From NCBI GenBank assembly GCA_963665185.2, contig CAXXPO010000028.1, forward strand, positions 124,001 through 188,000: a DNA stretch of 64,000 nt, read 5' to 3'. The DNA comes from G963665185 sp963665185 (GTDB taxonomy: Bacteria > Desulfobacterota > Desulfovibrionia > Desulfovibrionales > Desulfovibrionaceae). A program made the position numbers and the translations under genes. Positions 16,646 to 24,837 of the stretch are shown in pieces. Numbering within the stretch: the stretch's first letter is position 1; each line of letters opens with the position of its first letter. The notes below the pieces were generated by a model. That model made no database searches. It was not told where the DNA came from and saw only the letters and a list, made by a program, of their open reading frames with translations.

Positions 16646-17389
16646 ATGGGCAGACTGCTGAAAATAAACGTATTCCGCTACAATCCAGAAGACGGTAGAT
16701 CCATCCCGCACATGCAGCCGTATGTGCTGGATGAGACTGAAAATATGACCCTGTTCATCGCGCTCAACCGCATCCGCGAGGAGCAGGATCCCAGCCTGCA
16801 ATTCGACTTCTGCTGCCGGGCCGCAATTTGTGGTGCCTGCGCCATGGTCATCAACGGGCGTCCCGGTCTGGCTTGCAAGACCAAGACCACGGACCTCCCC
16901 GACGACATCACCCTGTTGCCCCTGCCGGTCTTCAGGCTGGTGGGCGACCTTTCCGTGGACACGGGCGTATGGTTCCGCGAAATGTACGAAAAGACCGAAT
17001 CATGGGTGCATACCACCAAGCGGTTCGATCCCGCAGCCGTTGAGGAGCGCATGGACAACAAGGTGGCCGAGGACATCTACGAGCTGGAACGCTGCATAGA
17101 ATGCGGCTGCTGCGTGGCCGCCTGCGGCACGGCCCGCCTGCGCGAGGACTTCATGGGCGCGGCCGCTCTCAACCGCGTGGCCCGTTTTCTGGTGGACCCC
17201 CGCGACCAGCGCACCGATGCCGACTATTTTGAAATCATCGGCACGGACCACGGCATTTTCGGCTGCATGGGGCTTCTGGCCTGCGAAGACGTTTGTCCCA
17301 AAAACCTGCCGTTGCAGGATCAATTGGGCTTTCTGCGCCGCAAGATGGGCATTACCGCCATCAAGCAGATTTTCCGCAAGAAAAAGTAG
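16646..17389 (+). CDS. frdB: Fumarate reductase/succinate dehydrogenase iron-sulfur subunit
   Basis: A 247-residue electron-transfer subunit with three clusters. The N-terminal ferredoxin domain binds [2Fe-2S] through FDFCCRAAICGACAMVI and the later LACKT cysteine. The C-terminal domain has CIECGCCVAACG for [4Fe-4S] and CMGLLACEDVCPKNLPLQ for [3Fe-4S], with its final cysteine before a proline as in the family. It links FrdA to the heme-bearing FrdC. The gap from frdA is 47 bases with AAAGGA before the start. Confidence 0.94.
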   Translation: MGRLLKINVFRYNPEDGRSIPHMQPYVLDETENMTLFIALNRIREEQDPSLQFDFCCRAAICGACAMVINGRPGLACKTKTTDLPDDITLLPLPVFRLVGDLSVDTGVWFREMYEKTESWVHTTKRFDPAAVEERMDNKVAEDIYELERCIECGCCVAACGTARLREDFMGAAALNRVARFLVDPRDQRTDADYFEIIGTDHGIFGCMGLLACEDVCPKNLPLQDQLGFLRRKMGITAIKQIFRKKK

Positions 17390-17440
17390 ATACGAGCGTA
17401 TTTCGCAATATTCTCAATGATTGCAACACAAGGAGTTCCC

Positions 17441-18280
17441 ATGCGCCATATCGACGCCCAGAGCGTCATCGACGCCGTGGCCAAACTGTGCATGGACGCC
17501 AACCGCTATCTGCCCGAAGACGTGCGCCAGCGGTTCAAGGACTGTTCAGCCTCCGAGGATTCCCCGGCGGCCAGGGAAATATTCCGCCAGCTCGAGGAAA
17601 ATTGCCAGCTTGCCGCGGATACCGGGCTTCCCCTGTGTCAGGACACCGGATTGGCCGTATTCTTCGTGGAAATCGGCGATGACGTGAAAATCGACACCAT
17701 GACCATTTCCCAGGCCATCAACGAAGGCGTGCGCAAAGGGTATCAGGAAGGCTATCTGCGCAAATCCTCGTGCGATCCGCTCACCCGCGCCAACGTGGGC
17801 GACAACACGCCCGCGGTCGTTCACCTGGACATCGTGTCCGGCGACAAACTCAAAATCAGCATGATGGCCAAGGGCGGGGGCGCGGAAAACATGTCCCGCG
17901 TGACCATGCTGGCTCCGGCCCAGGGATGGGAAGGCATTTGCAGGTTCGTCATCGACCGCGTGGCGGAAGCCGGACCAAATCCCTGTCCGCCCATCATCGT
18001 GGGCATTGGCGTGGGCGGCACGTTCGAGCGGTCGGCTATTCTTTCCAAAAAGGCCTTGTTGCGCGAAATCGGAGACACACACCCCGATGCCGTTCTGGCT
18101 GAAAAGGAAAAGGCCCTGCTGGAAGCCATCAACAAGCTGGGCATCGGTCCCATGGGGTTGGGCGGCAGGACCACCTGTCTGGACGTGAAGATCGCCATGG
18201 AGCCGTGTCACATTGCCAGCTTGCCCCTGGCTGTCAACATCCAGTGCCACTCCTCGCGGCACAAGGAGGTGGTGCTGTAA
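17441..18280 (+). CDS. fumA: Class I fumarate hydratase, alpha subunit
   Basis: A 279-residue subunit of the oxygen-sensitive iron-sulfur fumarase that hydrates fumarate to malate. Start taken at ATG 17441, five bases after AGGAG; a longer reading from 17417 has no site. Cluster and substrate segments are visible: TGLPLCQDTGLAVFF, SCDPLTRANVGDNTP, and near the end GGRTTCLDVKIAMEPCHIAS with a further cysteine in NIQCHSSRHKEVVL. It is the N-terminal half of what is one chain in E. coli FumA. The next gene overlaps its stop by one base. Confidence 0.93.
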   Translation: MRHIDAQSVIDAVAKLCMDANRYLPEDVRQRFKDCSASEDSPAAREIFRQLEENCQLAADTGLPLCQDTGLAVFFVEIGDDVKIDTMTISQAINEGVRKGYQEGYLRKSSCDPLTRANVGDNTPAVVHLDIVSGDKLKISMMAKGGGAENMSRVTMLAPAQGWEGICRFVIDRVAEAGPNPCPPIIVGIGVGGTFERSAILSKKALLREIGDTHPDAVLAEKEKALLEAINKLGIGPMGLGGRTTCLDVKIAMEPCHIASLPLAVNIQCHSSRHKEVVL

Positions 18281-18837
18281 TGGCCGAATACAAACTCGCC
18301 ACACCGCTCACCAGCGCGGACATCGAACAACTCAGGGCCGGGGATGTGGTCAAACTGACCGGGACCATCTACACCTCCCGTGATGCAGGCCACAAACGCA
18401 TTTTCGACCTGCTCGATGCCAATGAAAAGCTGCCCTTCGAGTTGGAAGGCGCACTCATCTACTACGTGGGGCCCAGCCCCGCGCCTCCGGGACGGCCCAT
18501 TGGCGCGGCCGGTCCCACCACCAGCTACCGCATGGATACCTTTGCGCCGCGTCTGCACAGCCTGGGGCTCAAAGCCACCATCGGCAAGGGCAAGCGCAGC
18601 GACGAGGTAAAGCAGGCACTCCGGGACCACAAGGCCGCCTACTTTGGGGCCACGGGCGGCGCGGGCGCGCTGCTTTCGCAGTGCATCAAGGCCGCCGAAG
18701 TGATCGCCTTCGACGACCTCGGTCCCGAAGCCCTGCGCAAGCTGACTGTGGAGGATTTTCCCTTGCTGGTCATCAACGACTGCCATGGCGGGGAATTGTA
18801 TGCAGTGCCGGATCGTACAGCGGCAGGGATAGAGTAG
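18280..18837 (+). CDS. fumB: Class I fumarate hydratase, beta subunit
   Basis: A 185-residue subunit completing the fumarase. Start at ATG 18280 overlaps the alpha-subunit stop (TAATG); AAGGAGGT sits just upstream inside the alpha gene. Beta-domain marks are AGDVVKLTGTIYTSRDAGHKR, YYVGPSPAPPGRPIGAAGPTTS, a TIGKGKRSD segment and FGATGGAGALL. With frdCAB it completes the succinate-fumarate-malate segment. The structured element at 18844 begins only six bases after the stop. Confidence 0.93.
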   Translation: MAEYKLATPLTSADIEQLRAGDVVKLTGTIYTSRDAGHKRIFDLLDANEKLPFELEGALIYYVGPSPAPPGRPIGAAGPTTSYRMDTFAPRLHSLGLKATIGKGKRSDEVKQALRDHKAAYFGATGGAGALLSQCIKAAEVIAFDDLGPEALRKLTVEDFPLLVINDCHGGELYAVPDRTAAGIE

Positions 18838-18843
18838 GTATAG

Positions 18844-18970
18844 CGGCTGCGCGATTTTCGCGCCTGACTTCGTTGAAAGGGGGTATTCTGCAACGGGATG
18901 GAGTGAAGACTCCTATCCACGTTACAGAATACCCCCTTTCGCCTTGTCAGCCACGAAACTTACGCAGCCG
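18844..18970 (+). ncRNA. Structured intergenic element, copy A (candidate RNA element)
   Basis: A 127-base region with nested stems: outer CGGCTGCG/CGCAGCCG (18844-18851, 18963-18970), CTGAC/GTCAG (18864-18868, 18946-18950), a perfect 16-bp stem GAAAGGGGGTATTCTG with its complement (18875-18890, 18925-18940), and a capping GGAT-GGAGT/ACTCC-TATCC hairpin. Copy B at 52889-53012 has the same plan with compensatory changes. It follows fumB directly and may act in its 3' untranslated region, or be a dispersed repeat. I know no named family. Confidence 0.7.
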
Positions 18971-19143
18971 AGGTAAGAGCAGGATTGGAAAAGTCAGATA
19001 ACCTTGTCAGGCGTAGCTTTACTACTCTCTCTGTACATACCATCCTCGTCCCCAAACACCTCTTTTTGCCTGCCCGGCCACAAGACGAGTGCAGCCGTGG
19101 GGAAATGTACTTATCTTAAAGTTCGTCTAGAGTAAGAGTGTAA

Positions 19144-19614
19144 CTAATAAATTCTTGTATAATCCCCATCCATACCCGCCATTTCCGCTAATTGATCTAG
19201 AATTTCCTTACAATTTTTTAGCAATTTTTTATTTCTTTCAACATCATCCTTTTTCAGATCCCCATGTTTCCCCCCATGAAAGAGATTGTTTCTTGTTGTT
19301 TTTAAGCAGGTTACGACTTTTTTTAAGTCTTTATCTTCTCTTTTGAAAGTCGTTTTTTCCCAATAAAGCTCATTAGTATCATTATCTTTTTTTTGAACTT
19401 TTGGTGGGTCTTCAAGTAATATTTGGGCTTGTTCACTGAGCTTGTATCTATCTTTGTATTCACTAATAAATTTATCCCAGTCTGGTTTTACATTCCCATT
19501 GGGAAAATTAGATCGGAACTTTTTATTTTCTTTAAGCCCATATTCAAATCGTGAAAACCAATAAAAAAAATCGAAAGAAATTTGCTGTAGCTTGCTAGCG
19601 TTTTCGTAATTCAT
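19144..19614 (-). CDS. HEPN-like protein in an A+T-rich islet
   Basis: A 156-residue, lysine-rich, mostly helical protein. Residues 108-113 read RNNLFH within TTRNNLFHGGKHG, the R-x4-H signature of HEPN ribonucleases, followed by a glycine as in several LSDAT/Apea-type HEPN families. GGAG precedes the start at 19614. Codon use is strikingly A+T-rich against its G+C-rich surroundings, a sign of recent transfer. No partner antitoxin (MNT-type nucleotidyltransferase) is seen next to it. It may be an orphan toxin, a defence nuclease, or an inactive relative. Confidence 0.65.
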   Translation of the reverse strand: MNYENASKLQQISFDFFYWFSRFEYGLKENKKFRSNFPNGNVKPDWDKFISEYKDRYKLSEQAQILLEDPPKVQKKDNDTNELYWEKTTFKREDKDLKKVVTCLKTTRNNLFHGGKHGDLKKDDVERNKKLLKNCKEILDQLAEMAGMDGDYTRIY

Positions 19615-20109
19615 TGTTTTTCTCCGTTTTTTGTGAGTAAATCGGGTTATCTTTGATTATATTAATATTCTTTTTTATGCTACAGAAAATATCTTTATTA
19701 TTGTTTTATTTGTAGAAATAAGGGGCGAAATGGCAGTTTTTTACGGTGTGTTTGAAATAGATATTAACAAAGATTTATTTGTGTTTTGTCTAGCTAAAGC
19801 TATTCCTAAAAGGCTTAGTCTACTTACCTGATATTTTCCTGAAAAAGCATGGACTTGTTCCACTCTTCTCGTGTATATTCTTTCTGCCTCTTTGACATTC
19901 CCCCAATTCTTTTATTCTGCGGCGTTTTTCTGCTGCGAATTGGTGGGGGAAATTTTTCTTCTGTGAACATCCCCCCAATTTTGATATGTTCGCGATGCTT
20001 TCGTACGGCTGGTTTTGTAAAGGAAACCGTGCCCAGCGTTGGAATATGTAATTGATGCCGTTGGTCGCTTGGCGACCTGTGGCAACGAGTGACACCTTGG
20101 GGAGCGTGC
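19615..20109. other. A+T-rich spacer with repeated CCCCCAATT motifs before the VgrG island
   Basis: No gene is seen. CATTCCCCCAATT (19896-19908) recurs as CATCCCCCCAATT (19968-19980), and GAATTGGTGGGGGA (19937-19950) is an inverted copy between them, so the first and the inverted copy can form a large hairpin. These may be regulator sites for the VgrG operon that starts at 20110, or remnants of the border of the transferred islet. Confidence 0.5.
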
Positions 20110-21768
20110 ATGGCAGTTTTCACAGACCACCCGCCCAAATTCACCTTCACCAGTTCGGCCCTGCCAGACGACACCTTCACGGTCGTCCATTTTCAGGGCA
20201 CCGAGGGGCTTTCCTGGTGCTATGATTTTGAAATAGAACTCGTTTCGGACCAGCGCGATCTGGACATGGAAGACATTGTCTCTTCGCCCGCCTGCTTTAC
20301 CATCAAGCGCGAGGGACAGGGAGGGGATGTGCCTTTCCACGGCCTGGTGGCCCGGTTCGAACAACGCCAGTACGTGGGCGGATACGCCTTTTACCGGGCG
20401 CGGCTCATGCCTCGGCTGTGGTGGCTGCACTACACCCGCCACAACCAGATTTTTCTGAACAAGTCCCTGGAAGACCTGCTCTCCGCCCTGCTGGAAGACG
20501 CCGGGTTTTCCGGCGCGGATTACGGGTTTTCCCTGGTGGGCGAATACGGCGATCCGTACGAATATGTCTGCCAGTACGGGGAAAGCCATCTGAATTTCCT
20601 GTCCCGCTGGATGCAGCGCCAGGGCCTGTATTATTATTTCGAGCAGGACCACGGGCTGGACAAGCTGATGATCACCGACAACCGGTACGCCCACGGCAGC
20701 ATGTCCCAGGGCGGGGAACTCAAGTACGCGCCGCCTTCCGGCCTTACCTGGAACGCCACGGAGGAGATCCTCGTGGGCTTCCAGGCCCGCGCCAGCCAGG
20801 TTCCGGCATCCCTTACCTCCAAGGACTACAACTACCGCACACCTTCTTTGGACCTTACGGCCAGGGTTGAAGTGGCTCCGAATGGCCGGGGAGAAGTCTT
20901 TTTGTACGGGCAGCACGCCCGAACGCAAAAGGAAAGCCAGCGAATGGCCGACATCCGTGCCCAGGCACAGCGCTGCCGTCAGATGCGCTACTTCGGGCGA
21001 GGCTCCGTGCCGTACGTGCGCACCGGGTATGTTTTTTCTCTGAAAAATCACTACCGCGACGATTTCAACAAATCCTATCTGGTGTTGCGGGTGCAGCACG
21101 AGGGGCATCAGGTGGGGTATCTCATTGCCGGTTTGCGCAGTGTGTTGTCTGCCCGTGAGCAGGAAATGGACTACCGCAACACGTTCGAGGCCATTGATTC
21201 GTCCATGCAGTACAGGCCGCGGCTTTCCAGCCGCAAGCCGGCCATTCCGGGGTTCCTCAGCGCCAAGATCGATGCTTCGGGGACCGGACAGTACGCCCAG
21301 CTGGACGAATGGGGCCGCTACAAGATCAGGCTTCCCTTTGACGAAAGCGGACGCGGTGCGGGCAAGGCCTCGGCCTGGGTGCGCATGATGCAGCCCTATC
21401 AGGGCACCAACTACGGAATGCACTGCCCGCTGCACAAGGATACCGAGGTCATGCTGACCTTCGTGGAGGGTGATCCGGACAGGCCGATCATTGCCTCGGC
21501 CGCGCCCAACCCGGAAAAGTTCAGCCCGGTCACGGCCAAAAATCCAAGCCAGTCGATGCTGCGCACGGCCGGTCAGAACATGCTGCGTATGGATGATATG
21601 AAGGGCAAGGAGCAGATCTTCGCCACCACGCCCAATGCGGGAACCTATTTCACCATGGGTGATCCGTCCGGAGGCAAGCCGCCGCAGATACCCGGCATGG
21701 ACGGATTGGAAGAACACATGAAGGCCGCCGAAGAGCAGGCCAAGGCATTGGGGGCGAACAATGGCTGA
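20110..21768 (+). CDS. VgrG family tip protein (VgrG-1)
   Basis: A 552-residue spike protein of the contractile-injection type. The gp27-like body runs from FTFTSSALPDDTF through GIEGLSWCYDFEI-type sequence (GTEGLSWCYDFEIEL), VCQYGESHLNFLSRWM and DYNYRTPSLDL. The gp5-like OB-fold lies at about 390-475 (LPFDESGRGAGKASAWVRM, YGMHCPLHKDTEVMLTF, GDPDRPII). There is almost no C-terminal beta-helix, so the chain is shorter than typical VgrG. Start chosen at ATG 20110 because TGGGGAG lies just upstream and because the paralogues start alike. It overlaps the next gene by eight bases, which supplies the missing tail module. Confidence 0.93.
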   Translation: MAVFTDHPPKFTFTSSALPDDTFTVVHFQGTEGLSWCYDFEIELVSDQRDLDMEDIVSSPACFTIKREGQGGDVPFHGLVARFEQRQYVGGYAFYRARLMPRLWWLHYTRHNQIFLNKSLEDLLSALLEDAGFSGADYGFSLVGEYGDPYEYVCQYGESHLNFLSRWMQRQGLYYYFEQDHGLDKLMITDNRYAHGSMSQGGELKYAPPSGLTWNATEEILVGFQARASQVPASLTSKDYNYRTPSLDLTARVEVAPNGRGEVFLYGQHARTQKESQRMADIRAQAQRCRQMRYFGRGSVPYVRTGYVFSLKNHYRDDFNKSYLVLRVQHEGHQVGYLIAGLRSVLSAREQEMDYRNTFEAIDSSMQYRPRLSSRKPAIPGFLSAKIDASGTGQYAQLDEWGRYKIRLPFDESGRGAGKASAWVRMMQPYQGTNYGMHCPLHKDTEVMLTFVEGDPDRPIIASAAPNPEKFSPVTAKNPSQSMLRTAGQNMLRMDDMKGKEQIFATTPNAGTYFTMGDPSGGKPPQIPGMDGLEEHMKAAEEQAKALGANNG

Positions 21769-22453
21769 TGATCCTAAAAAAGGCTTCCATTGGGGAACAA
21801 GCGGCTCGTCCGAGACCTTTGTGGCCGGGGATTACTCCGTTCTCATAGGGGGCATGTCCAATACCATTTTCGTGGGCATGTCCAACTCACTCTTTGTGGG
21901 GGGCAAGCTTTCCCTGACCACGCCGTTCAGCCTGACTTTGCTGCCCACGGCCAAAAAGGCCAGCTTCACCCTCAACTCGGTGTCCGCGACCCTGTGGTCC
22001 AAGTCGTATGACGGGGAACACCTCTTCGCAGGCATCATGAATACCATGACGTTCGGGGCGGGGTCGGCCATTCACGGCGTGTACACCAAGATCCGGGGAA
22101 ACCGTACCCAGGCCAACGGGGCGAATACCCAGTCCGTGGGATTGGTGGAAAAGGCCGTGGCCAGCAAGGTGGATGCCATGGCCAATAAGGCCAAGGCCAA
22201 AATGGCCGCGCTGGAGGCGAAGGTTCAGAAGCTGGAAGCCGAGGTCAACCGGGTCAAGGTGGACGGAGTGGTGGCGGACACCATTGCCAGCGAGATTGAA
22301 AATGCCGCCAGCAACATCAGGACGGCCGGAGTGGAAATGCTTAATGCGGGGGTCGCAATGGACACCAACGCTTCGGAAAGCAAATCCGCCGGATCGTCCT
22401 TGAAAAGCGCGGGGGCCGACATCGCCAATGCGGGGGCAACCCTGCTGGTATGA
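21761..22453 (+). CDS. VgrG tail-module protein (stand-alone)
   Basis: A 230-residue protein overlapping vgrG-1 by eight bases. Residues about 20-70 are Gly/Ser-rich with short strand repeats (VLIGGMSNTIFVGMSNSLFVGG), then SYDGEHLFAGIMNTMTFGAG, then a long coiled coil (about 120-170) and an Asn/Ala-Gly-rich end (VEMLNAGVAMDTNA, ADIANAGATLLV). The same plan is fused to VgrG-2 and recurs at 26455. This implies it docks on or extends the VgrG spike. No toxin motif is visible. The family name is unknown to me. Confidence 0.75.
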   Translation: MADDPKKGFHWGTSGSSETFVAGDYSVLIGGMSNTIFVGMSNSLFVGGKLSLTTPFSLTLLPTAKKASFTLNSVSATLWSKSYDGEHLFAGIMNTMTFGAGSAIHGVYTKIRGNRTQANGANTQSVGLVEKAVASKVDAMANKAKAKMAALEAKVQKLEAEVNRVKVDGVVADTIASEIENAASNIRTAGVEMLNAGVAMDTNASESKSAGSSLKSAGADIANAGATLLV

Positions 22454-22492
22454 TCCTGCACCGTATTGCGGGGGACTTTTATGGAGACTGCA

Positions 22493-24820
22493 ATGGCTTT
22501 TTTCGACAAAGCGCCCCGGTTTACGTTCGTTTCCAGGGGGGTGCCGGGTGATTCGTTCGCCGTGGTGTCGTTCAAGGGAATCGAAGGGCTTTCCTGGTGC
22601 TATGATTTTGAAATCGACCTGGTGGCGTCCCGCCGCGAGATCGACATGGACGACGTGCTCGCCAATCCCGCCACCCTGACCATCAAGTCCGGGGAGGAGA
22701 GTTATCCTTTTCACGGGGTGCTTGTTTCGTTCGAACTGCTGCGCGAGGTGGCCGACTACGTCTTTTACCGCGCCCGGCTCTTGCCCCGATTCTGGTGGCT
22801 GCACTATACGCGCAATGATCAGATCTTTCTGGACAAGGGACTCGAGGACATTCTTGACGCGGTTTTGCGCGACGGAGGGCTGCAAAAGAACGATTTCGAT
22901 ATCCGCCTCAACGAGTCCTACGATCCGTACGACTATGTCTGCCAATACGGGGAAAGCCATCTGAATTTTGTCTCCCGATGGATGGAGCATTGGGGGCTGT
23001 ACTATTTTTTCGAGCAGTCCCAGCAGGGCGACACGCTGGTCATCACCGATTCCAAGTCCACGCATGCGCCCCCGGAGCATGGGGCGACGCTTGCATATTC
23101 ACCGCCTTCCGGGATGGATACCTGGAACATGGACCAGACGGTCCGGTCCTTCAACTGCGTGCAGACCCTGGTGCCCCGGAAGCTGAACACGAAGGACTTC
23201 AACTACAAGACGCCTTCGCTGGACATCAAGGGCGAGGCCGACATCAGCGGCAAAGGGCGTGGCGAGGTCAATCTGTACGGCCAATGGGCCAGGAACAACA
23301 GCGAGAGCAAGCGGCTGGCGGGTATCCGGGCCGAGGAGTACGCCTGTGGCAGGCAGCGTTTTCACGCGGAAAGCTCCATTGCCTCTGTCCGTACCGGGTA
23401 TCTTTTCACGCTCAAGGACCATTACCGGGACGATTTCAACCGCCAGTATCTGACCATCCGGGTGGAACATTCCGGATCCCAGGCAGGATATATGGTTTCC
23501 GGTCTTCGCGACGTTCTGTCCAAGGGGGAGGCGCAAAGCCAGTACCGCAACAAATTCGAGTGCATTCCCTCTGACGTGCAATACAGGCCGTCCTGCACAT
23601 CCCGGCGTCCCGTCTACAGCGGGGTTGCCCCGGCGCATATCGATGGTTCCGGAGCCGGACAGTACGCGGAACTTGACGACCAGGGCCGATACTCCGTGCG
23701 CATGCCTTTCGACGAGAGTGATCGTCCGGGCGGCAAGGCCTCGCACCGGTTGCGCATGGCCCAACCGTACCAGGGGGAAGGCTTCGGCATGCACTGCCCC
23801 CTGCACAAGGGAACGGAAACCCTGGTCGCCTTTATGGAGGGCAACCCGGACTACCCCATCATTGCGGCCGCCGTGCCCAATCCGGAAACCCTCAGCCCCA
23901 TCACATCCGCCAACCAGACCATGGCGACAATCAAAACCGCCGGGCAGAATCATGTGACCTTCGAGGACAAGAAGGATGGCGAACGCATTCTGCTTCAGAC
24001 GCCGAACTCCAACACCTGGATACGGCTGGGAACTCCCAACGATCCAGCCTCTGATGTCGCCGATTGGATGAAGAACGCCCTGGATAAGGTGGGCGATGCG
24101 TTGGAAACCGCGGGCAAGTGGCTCATCAAGCCCAAAGGGAACAAGCCGGGCGGTTATTTTTATGGAACGGCCGGGGATTCCGGAGAAAGCGCCCTGGGGA
24201 GCTACAGCCTGAAGATTGGCGGCTTAAGCTTCAGCCTTACCGCGGGCATGACCAACTCGGTCTATGGCGGCATGGTCAACACCCTGTTCGGCGGCTGGCA
24301 GCATTCCACCACGCTGGGCATGAGTTCGGCCATCAATTTAAGCAAGATGGGCATGACCATATTCAACCAGGCCTATAAAGGAGCGGAATTTTGGGGCGGG
24401 ATAAAGAAGACCTTTGTGCAGGGCTGGGGGAACAAGGTAGCGGCCGCGCAGACCGACGTTTCCACGGACACCACGAATGTGGACCTGGCCGTGCAGCAGG
24501 TGCGGGCCCAGGCCACGTTGATTGCCGGAAACAGGATGCAGACCGTTGCCGATGAGCTCTCGGCCAAGGCCAGCGACCTGGAACAACGGCTGACAAGGCT
24601 GTCCGCCCAGACCCAGGAAACACTGGTCCATACCAGCGACATCAAATCTTCCCTGACCAAGGTGAAGAGCGCCGCCAATGTCATCCAGTCCGCTGGAAAT
24701 GCCCTGACCACGGCGGGAAGCTGCATGCAGAACAAAGGATCGGGCGTGGCAAATACCGGAGCCAACATGGTCGTCGCCGGTTCCAGGCTGCAGGGCGGCG
24801 CTCTGACCATGATCAACTGA
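22493..24820 (+). CDS. VgrG family tip protein with fused tail module (VgrG-2)
   Basis: A 775-residue VgrG. The body repeats the VgrG-1 pattern (GIEGLSWCYDFEIDL, VCQYGESHLNFVSRWM, DFNYKTPSLDI) and the OB-fold is at about 390-480 (MPFDESDRPGGKASHRLRM). After a linker near residue 545 the tail module follows in the same frame: LGSYSLKIGGLSFSLTAGMT, AYKGAEFWGGIKKTF, a coiled coil at about 660-720, and a C-terminal Ala/Gly end. The fusion explains the job of the two separate tail proteins. Start taken at ATG 22493 (GGAG six bases upstream); ATG 22481 in the same frame is an alternative. Confidence 0.9.
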   Translation: MAFFDKAPRFTFVSRGVPGDSFAVVSFKGIEGLSWCYDFEIDLVASRREIDMDDVLANPATLTIKSGEESYPFHGVLVSFELLREVADYVFYRARLLPRFWWLHYTRNDQIFLDKGLEDILDAVLRDGGLQKNDFDIRLNESYDPYDYVCQYGESHLNFVSRWMEHWGLYYFFEQSQQGDTLVITDSKSTHAPPEHGATLAYSPPSGMDTWNMDQTVRSFNCVQTLVPRKLNTKDFNYKTPSLDIKGEADISGKGRGEVNLYGQWARNNSESKRLAGIRAEEYACGRQRFHAESSIASVRTGYLFTLKDHYRDDFNRQYLTIRVEHSGSQAGYMVSGLRDVLSKGEAQSQYRNKFECIPSDVQYRPSCTSRRPVYSGVAPAHIDGSGAGQYAELDDQGRYSVRMPFDESDRPGGKASHRLRMAQPYQGEGFGMHCPLHKGTETLVAFMEGNPDYPIIAAAVPNPETLSPITSANQTMATIKTAGQNHVTFEDKKDGERILLQTPNSNTWIRLGTPNDPASDVADWMKNALDKVGDALETAGKWLIKPKGNKPGGYFYGTAGDSGESALGSYSLKIGGLSFSLTAGMTNSVYGGMVNTLFGGWQHSTTLGMSSAINLSKMGMTIFNQAYKGAEFWGGIKKTFVQGWGNKVAAAQTDVSTDTTNVDLAVQQVRAQATLIAGNRMQTVADELSAKASDLEQRLTRLSAQTQETLVHTSDIKSSLTKVKSAANVIQSAGNALTTAGSCMQNKGSGVANTGANMVVAGSRLQGGALTMIN

Positions 24821-24837
24821 GTCCGGGAGAAAAGACC

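Noticed and set aside
18639..18920. Short minus-strand frame containing LQNTPFQ, with a similar one near 52857-53057
   Set aside because: The similarity comes from the structured non-coding element on the other strand; there is no ribosome-binding site.
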